This document shows, piece after piece, positions 43,167 through 52,121 of a DNA stretch of 64,000 bases (the first letter of the stretch is position 1; every line of letters begins with the position of its first letter). The notes under the pieces are model-generated. The model was not told the DNA's origin. It was given only the letters and a program-made list of their open reading frames with translations, and did not search any database. Made by a program: the position numbers and the translations under genes. The DNA is from Salinivibrio sp. ES.052 (GTDB lineage Bacteria; Pseudomonadota; Gammaproteobacteria; Enterobacterales; Vibrionaceae): NCBI RefSeq assembly GCF_900141775.1, contig NZ_FSRI01000003.1, forward strand, positions 372,001 through 436,000. The letters are read 5' to 3'.

Positions 43167-44542
43167 GCGTCATCCTCCAACGCTGCAAAAGGAATAGGGT
43201 CGAGCGGGAATCGAGGGCGAATCAAAGGCTGAGGCGACGTCGTGCTCTCATTGAGCCGGTCGTAGCAATAGTGCGCACAGGTTTTACCTTGGCAGTCACC
43301 CATGGTAACGCGAGTCCGCATTTTAAGTGTGATCACATCCTTCACGCCTTGGTTGATAGCGTTATCAATGTCCGCTTTATTCACTTGTTCGCAGCGACAG
43401 ATCACCGTGTCTTTTTCCGGCAAACTGAGTAGGCCCGGGCGACGGTAGCCTGCCGTATCAAAGCCTTTGCGGAAACGGTAGCTCTTTTCGAGCTGGTGAC
43501 GCAGAGCCTTGAATTCATTGTCAAGATTAGGCATTGAAATACAGCGTGCTTTCAGTGCGGCGTATGCCGCAATCTTTCCTTCCAACATAGCGGCTTCTGC
43601 ACCTGCAAATTTCACGGTATCACCGGCGCAGTAAACATTGTCGAGACTGGCACGTTGCCAGTCGTCCACGAGCGGAATCGCCCCACTCATATGATCGTAC
43701 TGCATTTCAAGTCCGATTAATTGCGCGAGCTGAGAGCGTGCCGTAAACCCGTAACCAACACCGAGCACATCGGCATTGATGGTTTCTGCACGGCTAACAT
43801 CTGGGTGCCAGTCTTTACTATACGGTGCGACAGTGACTTGCTCGACTTGCGAATCCCCAGAGGCTTTGACCACGCCCCAACCGTAATGCATTGGGATATG
43901 ATGGCGTTTGAGATACATCATCATGGAGAGACCATCCAACGCGAGTTGTGGACGATTGAGCAGCGCAAGCGTTTCACGTGCTAACTCTTTGAATGGCGCC
44001 GCTTCGTAAATACCCGCGATATCACAACCGGCTTTGTGAAGCTGACAAGCAACCAAGACAAGCAAAGGCCCTGTGCCGGTGATTACACAACGGTGACCGG
44101 GACGAACCAAACCACTTTTGATTTGTAGCTGGATCCCCCCCAGCAGCATTACCCCGGGCATATCCCAGCCTGGAAACGGAATGCTGCGCTCTTGGCAACC
44201 GGTGGCGATGATCAACTGCTCATACTCAATGGTCGATAGCGTCTCTTCATGCGCGGTGAGTAGGTGTTGGTCAGCCATTGGTCCTAGCACTCGCGTCAAG
44301 CTGCGCAGGTCAATCACATCCTGATGTTGTCGATATTGCTCGCGCAGCGATTGTGACGTGGCCTTCCATTTGTCATCCAAGTGAGGTAGAGCGTCGCTAT
44401 CACGCCATGGACCACGATAGACAACACCGCCGGGCTTTGGCGCTTCATCTACAATAATGCTAGCGACTTTATGCTTGGCAAGCGTGACTGCAGCAGAGAG
44501 GCCAGCAGGTCCGGCACCGACAATGACAACAGGCTTAGACAT
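43163..44542 (-). CDS. NAD(P)/FAD oxidoreductase subunit with BFD-like iron-sulfur domain (HcnB-like)
   Basis: A 459-residue subunit with a pyridine-nucleotide-disulfide reductase fold: VVIVGAGPAGLSAAVTLAKH at residue 4, CVITGTGPLLVLVA for the second nucleotide site and VYCAGDTVKFAGAEAAMLEG. The C-terminus has the bacterioferritin-associated ferredoxin-type cysteines, CRCEQ and CQGKTCAHYC. It is the middle subunit of an HcnABC-type complex. I chose the ATG at 44542, which follows AAGGAG and starts the Rossmann motif; a longer start would add 31 residues of unlikely composition. Its first bases overlap the preceding iron-sulfur subunit by eight bp. Confidence 0.87.
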   Translation of the reverse strand: MSKPVVIVGAGPAGLSAAVTLAKHKVASIIVDEAPKPGGVVYRGPWRDSDALPHLDDKWKATSQSLREQYRQHQDVIDLRSLTRVLGPMADQHLLTAHEETLSTIEYEQLIIATGCQERSIPFPGWDMPGVMLLGGIQLQIKSGLVRPGHRCVITGTGPLLVLVACQLHKAGCDIAGIYEAAPFKELARETLALLNRPQLALDGLSMMMYLKRHHIPMHYGWGVVKASGDSQVEQVTVAPYSKDWHPDVSRAETINADVLGVGYGFTARSQLAQLIGLEMQYDHMSGAIPLVDDWQRASLDNVYCAGDTVKFAGAEAAMLEGKIAAYAALKARCISMPNLDNEFKALRHQLEKSYRFRKGFDTAGYRRPGLLSLPEKDTVICRCEQVNKADIDNAINQGVKDVITLKMRTRVTMGDCQGKTCAHYCYDRLNESTTSPQPLIRPRFPLDPIPFAALEDDA

Positions 44543-44921
44543 GGGGTTCTCCTTGCTCGACGGTGTTGCTGTCGAGATCCGTATTTTCAACTTCTTTGTT
44601 TTGAAGTGCTTGGTTTTGAAGTGCTTGGCTTTCAACCACTATGTTAGCTTCAGTGCGGACAGCCATATCCGGTTGAACGGCGACTTGGCAGGCACGTTGC
44701 TTATGGCGGCCGTTGATTTCCAGTGTGCAGCAATGGCATACGCCCATGCCGCAATAGGCACTGGCTAATCGGCCATAGTCATTTTTAGATAGCGCGCGGA
44801 TATTGCTTGCGAGCAAGGTGCTCAGCACGCTTTCGCCGGCGATGGCTGGAACCGTCTCGCCATTAACACGGATCGAGAACGTTTGACCAACTGCATCGGT
44901 AATGTCTTGGGATCGTTTCAT
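44535..44921 (-). CDS. [2Fe-2S]-binding subunit (HcnA-like)
   Basis: A 128-residue small subunit. The core is a ferredoxin-like domain with cysteines C57, C62, C64 or C65, and C78 in AYCGMGVCHCCTLEINGR and QRACQ, the spacing of HcnA and LhpB-type gamma subunits. It carries electrons within the three-subunit dehydrogenase. The last 30 residues are an acidic, low-complexity tail with QALQN twice, produced by a 15-bp tandem duplication (44598-44627). It is the first gene of the leftward three-gene operon. The Shine-Dalgarno is poor. Confidence 0.85.
   Translation of the reverse strand: MKRSQDITDAVGQTFSIRVNGETVPAIAGESVLSTLLASNIRALSKNDYGRLASAYCGMGVCHCCTLEINGRHKQRACQVAVQPDMAVRTEANIVVESQALQNQALQNKEVENTDLDSNTVEQGEPHV
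44598..44627. repeat. 15-bp tandem duplication inside the HcnA-like gene
   Basis: GTTTTGAAGTGCTTG occurs twice in direct succession. It is in frame and doubles the QALQN segment in the C-terminal tail. Confidence 0.9.
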
Positions 44922-45249
44922 CGTTTTAATTTGCTCATTCGTCTATTGTTGGGACAGTGATGACGTCCACTCAGCTTGTTTAAGTGAACGGACCTTATTG
45001 TCTTATTTGTTAGGCGAGGCGTATGTTATAGCTGGTTCGTGAAATACGTGTTACTTTTTGTTGCGTTTTCGTTATTCCTCACAAAGATTGAGGAAAAATA
45101 AAAACTATTGTGATCATTATCATGATATCGATCTGTTTTAATTCAGTGAGCAATGCGGTTTAACGACACCATGCGCTATTGCGCGAAATGATTGGCTGTG
45201 TCATCAATGGATGATTAGAGCGAACAACGATGATAATCAGGAGGCGCGA
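44922..45249. other. Divergent intergenic region of 328 bp
   Basis: Control region between the three-subunit dehydrogenase operon and the aldehyde dehydrogenase gene. A CRP-like TGTGATCATTATCATG (45109-45124) has eight of ten core matches. The region is AT-rich with no reading frame. Confidence 0.5.
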
Positions 45250-46686
45250 ATGACAGAATCTGGATCACAGTGGTTGGAAGACGTAAGAGCGATGCGTGAG
45301 GTATTTGATCAGCAAAAAGCGAGCGTACTTCAATGGCCATTTCCTGATTATGCGCATCGCGTTGAGGCATTAATGGCTTTACGTCAGGCACTTAAAGAGA
45401 AAGTGTCCGCATTGCAACAAGCACTTAGCGACGATTACGGTTACCGTGCATCTGTTGATACTGAAATTGCCGATATTCTTCCTCTGCTTCACCAGATTGA
45501 TTACACGCGCCGTCGATTGAAGCGATGGATGAAGCCGCAAAAACGGCGTCCGGGGGTTACCTTGCTAGGTACTAAGCTGATGGTGCACCAGCAGCCGAAA
45601 GGGGTGGTTGGGATCATCGTACCTTGGAACTTCCCGATTATGCTGGCAATAAGTCCACTTATTTGTGCGTTGGCGGCAGGCAATCGGGTGATGCTTAAGC
45701 TGTCGGAATTTACGCCCAAGACGAATCGAGTGTTACGTGAGTTAATCGCTGATGTGTTCAGCCGTCACGAAGTGGCGGTGATTGAAGGGGAAGTGGAAGT
45801 GTCACGCCGCTTTACCGAATTAGAATTCGACCACCTCTTTTTTACTGGTTCGACCCAAGTTGGACGGCAGGTGATGCTTTCCGCGGCCGATAACCTGATA
45901 CCGGTTACCCTCGAACTTGGGGGGAAATCACCGGTGATTATCGATGATCAGATTGATATGGACGTCGCCGTCTCGCGGCTCATTTACGGAAAGTGTTTAA
46001 ACGCCGGGCAGATATGTGTTGCCCCCGACTATGTGCTTTGCCCTGAACATCGTCAAGAAGCCTTTATCCACGCCTATCAACGCGCATTTCGTGCTATGTA
46101 TCCTGACTTTGAGGTCAATCAAGATTACAGCCAGATCATTAATCAACCCCAAGCGACGCGGCTAGAAGAAACACTCCAAGATGCGCGCGATAAGGGTGCG
46201 CGTCGCTGGTGTGCACTCGACCAGCAAGCCGTGCCGACCGCGGAAAAACGACGCTGGCCAACTCAGCTACTGACTCAAGTCACCGATGATATGCGGGTGA
46301 TGCAAGAAGAGATTTTTGGCCCGCTCCTACCTGTGGTTACCTATCAAGATTTCTCTGAGGCACTGCGTTATATTCAGGCGCGTCCACGACCGCTCGCTTT
46401 GTATTTGATGAGTAATGACACGGAGAAACGTACACAGGTCACCACACAGCTTCACGCCGGCGGTATGGGGATTAATGAAACCTTGTTCCATGTCGCTGCC
46501 GAAGATGCGCCTTTTGGCGGCATTGGCGACTCCGGCATGGGGCACTACCACGGGATTGAAGGGTTTTATACCTTTAGCCACAGTAAAACCGTCCTCACCC
46601 GCGATAAATGGGACACCAGCTTTTTAGTCAAACCCCCGTACAACCGCTGGTACAAACGCTTAATGCGCTGGTGGCTGATGCGCTAG
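45250..46686 (+). CDS. calB: Coniferyl-aldehyde-type aldehyde dehydrogenase
   Basis: A 478-residue ALDH of the class 3-like group to which CalB belongs. The NAD site motif is GVVGIIVPWNFPIMLAISPL, FTGSTQVGRQVM is near the middle, the catalytic glutamate is in VTLELGGKSP and the nucleophile cysteine is in CLNAGQICVAPDY. The C-terminus keeps the class 3-like basic tail (YNRWYKRLMRWWLMR), which could bind membrane. It oxidises aldehydes to acids with NAD(P). I chose the ATG at 45250, following AGGAGG. It may process an aldehyde made by the divergent oxidase complex, as inference from position only. Confidence 0.85.
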   Translation: MTESGSQWLEDVRAMREVFDQQKASVLQWPFPDYAHRVEALMALRQALKEKVSALQQALSDDYGYRASVDTEIADILPLLHQIDYTRRRLKRWMKPQKRRPGVTLLGTKLMVHQQPKGVVGIIVPWNFPIMLAISPLICALAAGNRVMLKLSEFTPKTNRVLRELIADVFSRHEVAVIEGEVEVSRRFTELEFDHLFFTGSTQVGRQVMLSAADNLIPVTLELGGKSPVIIDDQIDMDVAVSRLIYGKCLNAGQICVAPDYVLCPEHRQEAFIHAYQRAFRAMYPDFEVNQDYSQIINQPQATRLEETLQDARDKGARRWCALDQQAVPTAEKRRWPTQLLTQVTDDMRVMQEEIFGPLLPVVTYQDFSEALRYIQARPRPLALYLMSNDTEKRTQVTTQLHAGGMGINETLFHVAAEDAPFGGIGDSGMGHYHGIEGFYTFSHSKTVLTRDKWDTSFLVKPPYNRWYKRLMRWWLMR

Positions 46687-46838
46687 GCAACATAGTTTCA
46701 TTGTGAGGAAGCGCAATATGAATACATACGCATTCGAGTGATTGGACGCATCACTAAACTTTTCCGAGAAATTGATCTATATCTTTGGTTGTTACATAAC
46801 TGTTAAAAGTGGTGCGAAGCAACCAAAGGAGCGACACA

Positions 46839-47342
46839 ATGGCGTTTTCAGTACAACCCGATTCCATGTTGCCAGACATTGGCGATCATGAGCGCGCAAT
46901 GATTGAGCAAGAGGTAAAACTGGCGGTCACCGATGCAAACGGACAATCACTAGGGTATTTGGCAATGGTGCCAGATGCGCAGCGTTTTCTTACCCTTACT
47001 CAAGATAGCTCCGAGGCGCTGAGCTTTATCAAAACGCCTTGCAGTGTTAATGCAGGCTATTACCAGTGGTCCTTTTTTTACGATGACGTGGAGTACGGTA
47101 TTGATTGCTTGATTGAGCCGGATCGAAATAAATGTCGACTGTATGCCAATGACCATGCTGCTGCCGCGCCATCATGGAAGTTGGGTTACGACAAAGAGCT
47201 TGGCCCCTTGATGATGGCAGCCCCTATTTCTGCAATTGGGCCCGGTACGCGTATTGCTGTCACGACAGAAGAGGCGAGTATACCCAATGTACTCGTGGGA
47301 GCGCTTGAAGGGGGAGTACTGATCCACGAGCAGTCAACCTAG
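46839..47342 (+). CDS. Uncharacterised cytoplasmic protein, 167 residues
   Basis: I do not recognise a family. The ATG at 46839 follows AAAGGAG. The protein is soluble and acidic, with no signal sequence and beta-rich segments (VKLAVTDANGQSLGYLAMVPD, WSFFYDDVEYGIDCLIEPD, TRIAVTTEEAS). Two cysteines, in TPCSVNAG and IDCLIEPDRNKC, are present. A terminator follows, so it is a single-gene unit after calB. Confidence 0.75.
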   Translation: MAFSVQPDSMLPDIGDHERAMIEQEVKLAVTDANGQSLGYLAMVPDAQRFLTLTQDSSEALSFIKTPCSVNAGYYQWSFFYDDVEYGIDCLIEPDRNKCRLYANDHAAAAPSWKLGYDKELGPLMMAAPISAIGPGTRIAVTTEEASIPNVLVGALEGGVLIHEQST

Positions 47343-47715
47343 CGGATATCAAACAATGTGATCCCCCTAGCCAGTGCACTGTCGCTGGCTTTTTTTGTTC
47401 TAATAAATATCACCCTCCTATTGAACATGTATCTGTCCTTTCATCTTAGTTGTGAAGAATGTCAAAGAACCGCTAACCAACCATGTCTGGTAAAAAAGTG
47501 CTAAGTGTTTATGACCTGTGCGAACAAACAGTTTGTAAACATAAAGTTAAATTAAATGTTAATGATGCAATGGTTAATAATACTGATAGGTAGCATAAAT
47601 AAAGCGGTTTCCACTACGGAAAAAATCGGTATGAGTGCATAGCTTTATAAGCGTGCTTGTTGTTATTTGTAGGCAATTTATTTTTGATACGTTTAACCAT
47701 TGTAAGGAATACAAT
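47343..47715. other. Intergenic region of 373 bp, leader of the protease gene
   Basis: After the terminator the region is AT-rich and holds no supported frame. Translation of an in-frame stretch from 47635 is possible but has no Shine-Dalgarno and would precede the signal peptide. Confidence 0.5.
47369..47396 (+). terminator. Intrinsic terminator of the 167-residue protein gene
   Basis: AGCCAGTG and CGCTGGCT arms with one mismatch and a six-base loop; seven T follow. Confidence 0.88.
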
Positions 47716-49299
47716 ATGTTAAAGCATGTTCTTAGCTGCTGTATCGCATCTGCACTCGTCGCTGCATCGCCTGCAGCGCTCGCAAAACAGGAAGAAGGTA
47801 AACAAGCGATCTCTCAGCAGCAAACGCTAGCGCCACTCGTTGTTGCGTCAGACAATCAGGGGATTGAGGACCAATACATTGTGGTATTCAAACAACCGAT
47901 GACGCTCAGCGACGACCCACAAGCGCGACAAACCTTCACGCAGCAAACGGTTTCAAGCATGGTCAACCAACACGCGGTTAAAGTTGAGAAAGTGTTTGAT
48001 CGCTCGCTGAGTGGCTTTGTGGCCAAATTGACGCCAGAGCAACTGCGCGCGCTACGTATGGACGCGCAAGTTGATTTTATCGAGCAAGACAAGACGATTT
48101 CCTTGGACCCGGTGATCACCCCAAACGCCAACCAGAGCAACCCAGTGTGGGGGCTGGATCGCATTGACCAACGCAACCTGCCTTTGGATAACAATTACAA
48201 CACCAATTTTGACGGCACAGGGGTCACGGCGTATGTCATTGACACTGGCGTGACAACGTCACATGTTGAGTTTGGCGGTCGTGCTCGATCTGGCTATGAT
48301 TTTGTTGATAACGATAATGACGCGTCAGACTGTAATGGTCACGGCACCCATGTGGCCGGCACCATCGGCGGTAGTCAATACGGCGTCGCTAAAAATGTCG
48401 ACATTGTTGGGGTGAGAGTACTGAGTTGTAGTGGGTCAGGTTCAACGTCCGGTGTGATTGGCGGGGTTGATTGGGTGGCTGCTAATGCCAGTGGACCATC
48501 GGTGGCAAACATGAGCTTGGGTGGCGGTGTATCAACCGCACTGGATCGTGCAGTTGCCAGTGCAGTGCAGTCGGGTGTGAGCTTTATGTTGGCGGCCGGC
48601 AATTCCAATGCCGATGCGTGTAACAGCTCGCCAGCCCGTGAGCCAAGTGGCGTCACCGTGGGGTCTACCACGAGCAGCGATAGCCGCTCAAGTTTCTCCA
48701 ACTGGGGCAGCTGTCTTGATGTTTTTGCACCAGGCTCGCAAATCAAATCTGCTTGGTATGACGGTGGTTATCGCACCATCAGTGGCACGTCAATGGCGAC
48801 ACCTCATGTTGCCGGTGTTGCGGCCTTGTATTTACAAGAAAACAGCAGCTTATCGCCAGCACAAGTTGAGAGCTTAATTAGCAACCGTGCTAGCGTTGGT
48901 AAAATCAATGATCCTCGCGGTTCGGTTAACAAACTCCTCTACAGCCAAGCGGATAGCAGCTGTGAGCCTGATTGTGACCCGACGCCAGGGCCAAAAAATG
49001 AGCTCAAAAATGGCCAGCCAGTCACGGGTATTGCTGGGGCACAAGGTACGCAGCGCTTCTTTTACGTTGATGTTGACGCGGGGCAACGTCTAACGGTCAA
49101 TATCAGCGGTGGCTCAGGCGATGCAGATTTGTACCTACGCTATGGGGCGAAACCAACTTTAAATAGCTGGAACTGCCGTCCATACAACTACGGCAATAGT
49201 GAAGTGTGTACGGTACAAAGCACACAAAACGGTCGCTATCACGTGATGCTTAATGGTTACACTGCTTTTAACGGTGTCAGTGTGACAGCGCGATATTAA
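47716..49299 (+). CDS. Secreted subtilisin/proteinase K-type serine protease (exoprotease A-like)
   Basis: A 527-residue exported protease. A signal peptide (cleaved after ALA near residue 24) precedes an I9 propeptide (about 50-135, ending FIEQDKTIS) that acts as folding chaperone and inhibitor. The S8 domain has the triad D176 (YVIDTGVTTSH), H209 (CNGHGTHVAG) and S359 (SGTSMATPHVAG), with N296 in AAGNSN as the oxyanion residue. A proline-rich linker (CDPTPGPK) leads to a C-terminal PPC domain with GGSGDADLYLRYG. This is the domain order of the Vibrio alginolyticus alkaline serine exoprotease A. It digests extracellular protein. The ATG at 47716 follows AAGGAA. Confidence 0.95.
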   Translation: MLKHVLSCCIASALVAASPAALAKQEEGKQAISQQQTLAPLVVASDNQGIEDQYIVVFKQPMTLSDDPQARQTFTQQTVSSMVNQHAVKVEKVFDRSLSGFVAKLTPEQLRALRMDAQVDFIEQDKTISLDPVITPNANQSNPVWGLDRIDQRNLPLDNNYNTNFDGTGVTAYVIDTGVTTSHVEFGGRARSGYDFVDNDNDASDCNGHGTHVAGTIGGSQYGVAKNVDIVGVRVLSCSGSGSTSGVIGGVDWVAANASGPSVANMSLGGGVSTALDRAVASAVQSGVSFMLAAGNSNADACNSSPAREPSGVTVGSTTSSDSRSSFSNWGSCLDVFAPGSQIKSAWYDGGYRTISGTSMATPHVAGVAALYLQENSSLSPAQVESLISNRASVGKINDPRGSVNKLLYSQADSSCEPDCDPTPGPKNELKNGQPVTGIAGAQGTQRFFYVDVDAGQRLTVNISGGSGDADLYLRYGAKPTLNSWNCRPYNYGNSEVCTVQSTQNGRYHVMLNGYTAFNGVSVTARY

Positions 49300-49816
49300 G
49301 GCGCTGTAGCTAAGGCGGTCGCGTTATGACCGAAACCGTTTTATGACCTGACGATAAAGCGCGGCACAAAGCCGCGCTTTTTAGTGGTATTGGCGTAAGC
49401 AATCGCGGAGTTGGAGAACACGTTGGTCAGCACAGGATAAACGCCTTGCCACTTACAGCGTGTGATCGCCCTTGCTAATTACTCACGCGAGCGAGATGTA
49501 ACAGATGAATAATTTATCATCAAAACTTGAGAGATGAGTTGTTACACATTGTCAACATGTCGCGAACGAAAATGTGGTTGTTGCATTATTTTGCAAACAA
49601 TTCAATCAATCTAACTTCGGTTGATAATTTAGTGTTTAATGCTTTGTTTTTCGCTAAAAATAAGCATTAAAAACTGGGTTTGAGAATTACAACTAGTCTA
49701 TATGACAAGTTTTTAACAAAACAATTGGGACATATATCTATTACATTTATGTGATACTTTAAGCCGAACTCGATAGTATGCAACCGCACAAAATATTATA
49801 ACTAAGAGAGTTTGAC
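49300..49816. other. Intergenic region of 517 bp
   Basis: The protease terminator occupies the first part. The rest is AT-rich with no supported gene. A CRP half-site TGTGA is at 49750-49754, about 60 bp before the serine transporter start, but the second half is not recognisable. Confidence 0.45.
49356..49382 (+). terminator. Intrinsic terminator of the protease gene
   Basis: AAAGCGCGGC-ACAAA-GCCGCGCTTT, followed by TT. The stem is ten perfect pairs. Confidence 0.9.
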
Positions 49817-51064
49817 GTGAACCAGACTATAGATATCTCCTCAAAAAGTGTATCGCACCGTTGGACCCAACATGATACCCATTGGGCTCTCAGCTTGTTC
49901 GGTACAGCGGTCGGGGCCGGGATCCTATTCCTCCCGATTAATCTTGGTATGGGAGGCTTTTGGCCGCTCATGATTATGGCCGTTCTGGCGTTTCCGATGA
50001 CGTTTATGGCTCATCGAGGCCTAGCACGTTTTGTGTTGTCGTCGCGCCACAAAGATGCCGATTTCACCGATGTGGTTGCCGAGCACTTCGGCAGCCATGC
50101 AGGCCGTTTAATCTCCGTGCTGTATTTCCTTTCTATTTTCCCCATTTTGTTGATATATGGCGTTGGGCTGACCAATACAGTTGATAGCTTTTTGGTTAAT
50201 CAACTTGGGTGGGCGTCGCCAAACCGTGTGATGCTTTCTGGTGTGTTAGTGGCTGGCATGATCGCAATTATGCTTGGCGGTGAACGACTGATGCTGCGCG
50301 CCTTCGCGGCGATGGTTTACCCTCTGGTTGCTATCTTGGCGTTTTTATCTTTCTATTTGGTACCGTCATGGCAGGCACCTAACTTGGCTATGCCTGCGAT
50401 GGGCGAGCTGGGGATGAATCTGTGGTTAGCCGTGCCTGTGGTGATTTTTTCGTTCAGCCATGCGGCGGCGATTTCTAGCTTTGCTAACATTCAGCGCCGC
50501 CATTATGGTGACGATGCGCGTGTAAAATCAGAACAGATACTGAAGCGTGCTGGGGTGATGCTCGTTGCTTTTGTCTTGCTCTTTGTTTTTTCGTGCATAC
50601 TGACGCTCACACCAGCACAAATGGCGGAAGCAAAAGCGCAAAATGTGTCGGTGCTTTCATACCTTGCTAATGTCACCAAAAATCCATTTATCGGCACATT
50701 AGGGCCACTGGTTGCTTTTATTGCGATTACGTCATCCTTTTTAGGCCACTTCTTGGGCGCTCGTGAAAGCTTGAACGGCTTGGTCACCAAACACAGCAAG
50801 CTGACCTATAAAAAGGCTGACAAGCTTGGCGTGGTCGTGATGTTCTTTGCCATTTGGTGGTGTGCGGTGATCAACCCCAGCATCCTCGATATGATGGGAG
50901 CGCTTTCTGGACCCGTGATTGCGATGATCCTGTTTATCATGCCCACTGTTGCTGCCTATAAAGTCAAAGCACTGGCGCAGTATCGTGGCAAAGCGGGTAC
51001 TTACTTTATCTTTGTGACGGGTATGCTGGCGATTTCTGCATTGCTTTATAATTTGGTGGGTTAA
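49817..51064 (+). CDS. Serine/threonine transporter, SdaC/HAAAP family
   Basis: A 415-residue inner-membrane protein with eleven hydrophobic segments. The hydroxy/aromatic amino acid permease signature is LFGTAVGAGILFLPINLGMGGFWPL near the start, and FSFSHAAAISSFANIQRR in the middle is typical of SdaC/YhaO-type members. It takes up serine or threonine with protons or sodium. The GTG start at 49817 follows AAGAGAG. No serine deaminase gene is adjacent. A strong terminator follows. Confidence 0.88.
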   Translation: MNQTIDISSKSVSHRWTQHDTHWALSLFGTAVGAGILFLPINLGMGGFWPLMIMAVLAFPMTFMAHRGLARFVLSSRHKDADFTDVVAEHFGSHAGRLISVLYFLSIFPILLIYGVGLTNTVDSFLVNQLGWASPNRVMLSGVLVAGMIAIMLGGERLMLRAFAAMVYPLVAILAFLSFYLVPSWQAPNLAMPAMGELGMNLWLAVPVVIFSFSHAAAISSFANIQRRHYGDDARVKSEQILKRAGVMLVAFVLLFVFSCILTLTPAQMAEAKAQNVSVLSYLANVTKNPFIGTLGPLVAFIAITSSFLGHFLGARESLNGLVTKHSKLTYKKADKLGVVVMFFAIWWCAVINPSILDMMGALSGPVIAMILFIMPTVAAYKVKALAQYRGKAGTYFIFVTGMLAISALLYNLVG

Positions 51065-51086
51065 CCAACCCGTATGCCTTTCACTA

Positions 51087-51113
51087 AAAAAGCGCCCATT
51101 GGGCGCTTTTTTT
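51087..51113 (+). terminator. Intrinsic terminator of the serine transporter gene
   Basis: AGCGCCC-ATT-GGGCGCT flanked by six A and seven T, 23 bp past the stop codon. The A/T flanks make it usable on either strand. Confidence 0.92.
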
Positions 51114-51264
51114 ATTAGTTAAACTAATCTTTATATCAGGTTTTTATTATCGTTATAGATGCGAGTTTTCTTTTCATTAGTGACAGATAAAACGAGTTAT
51201 TTCAGTCTATCAGCTCACAGTGATAGCAAATATGTTGAGATAAAAATGTCAGAGGTTGAATGAG

Positions 51265-51296
51265 CACATATTATGTGAAAAATTCATTTTCACATA
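51265..51296. promoter_or_regulatory. Palindromic operator candidate of the yjiHG-peptidase operon
   Basis: TATGTGAAAA (51272-51281) and TTTTCACATA (51287-51296) form a perfect ten-bp inverted repeat with five bases between. A third half CACATA is at 51265-51270. The eleven-base gap between TGTGA and TCACA excludes a normal CRP site, so another regulator is likely. Confidence 0.6.
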
Positions 51297-51383
51297 TGAC
51301 ATAACTTGATAATTATCAATCTTTTCTCGCGTCTGCACGCCGATCATTATGTCAATGTTGATTGAGTGTGAGGGCTAACAACG

Positions 51384-52121
51384 ATGACGCATCCTACTGA
51401 TACAGGCCGCCATGTGACTTGGGGCTGTTACCTTGCCTTGATATTTGCCGTGGTGTTTTTCTCCGGCTTATTACAATCCAACCAATGGTATGGCGTATTT
51501 GATTTCACGACTTTAAACGGTTCGTTTGGACAGGTGGCTTACCAAGTCACGACCACCGCCGATGGGTCGGTTGAGGCTGTGACCACATCACTTCGTGGTA
51601 AAGGAGGCAGTGGCGCCCGCGATGGTTTTATCTTTGCGCTGACTTTAATTCCAACGGTGATGTTTGCATTAGGCATGATTAGTGTACTTGAACACTACGG
51701 TGCGCTTGATGCGGCGCGCAAACTCTTAACCCCGCTACTGAAGCCGGTATTAGGTATTCCCGGCAACTCAGGGTTGGCATTAATTGCCTCCATGCAAAGC
51801 ACCGATGCGGGGGCGGCGATGACCCGCCAACTGAAAGATGAGGGCTACTTGACGAAGCGTGAAACCGATGTGTTCACCATGTTTCAGTTCACCGCAGGCG
51901 CGACCATTGTCAATTTCTTCTCGTCGGGGGCGGTGCTTTTTACTTTGACCATGACTGATGGCTCGCTGGCGGTGACATCATCGATCGGTCTCGCGATTGG
52001 GGTGATCTTCTTGTTTAAGTTCATCGGTGCCAATGTGTTTCGTGTCTACCTCAATATCACCGAGGGTAAAGGGCCACAGCGAGACAAATCTCAATCCTAT
52101 CAAGAGGAGCATGCATCATGA
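51384..52121 (+). CDS. yjiH: YjiH-like membrane protein (nucleoside-recognition/Gate domain)
   Basis: A 245-residue inner-membrane protein with about six hydrophobic segments. It has the Gate domain pattern: RDGFIFALTLIPTVMFALGMISVLEHYGALDAARKLLTPLLKPVLGIPG, then IASMQSTDAGAAMTRQLKDEGYLTKRE. E. coli YjiH has the same size and is encoded with YjiG and an isoaspartyl dipeptidase. Here the third gene is an M20 peptidase. It probably forms a transporter with YjiG. The stop codon overlaps the ATG of the next gene by four bases. Confidence 0.85.
   Translation: MTHPTDTGRHVTWGCYLALIFAVVFFSGLLQSNQWYGVFDFTTLNGSFGQVAYQVTTTADGSVEAVTTSLRGKGGSGARDGFIFALTLIPTVMFALGMISVLEHYGALDAARKLLTPLLKPVLGIPGNSGLALIASMQSTDAGAAMTRQLKDEGYLTKRETDVFTMFQFTAGATIVNFFSSGAVLFTLTMTDGSLAVTSSIGLAIGVIFLFKFIGANVFRVYLNITEGKGPQRDKSQSYQEEHAS

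Larger units (their letters stand above)
51065..51383. other. Intergenic region of 319 bp upstream of the yjiHG operon
   Basis: Contains the transporter terminator and a strong palindrome (listed apart). It is otherwise AT-rich, with TTGATAATTATCAA (51307-51320), itself a 14-bp palindrome, and no reading frame. Confidence 0.55.

Noticed and set aside
49750..49765. CRP site before the serine transporter
   Set aside because: Only the left half TGTGA is recognisable.
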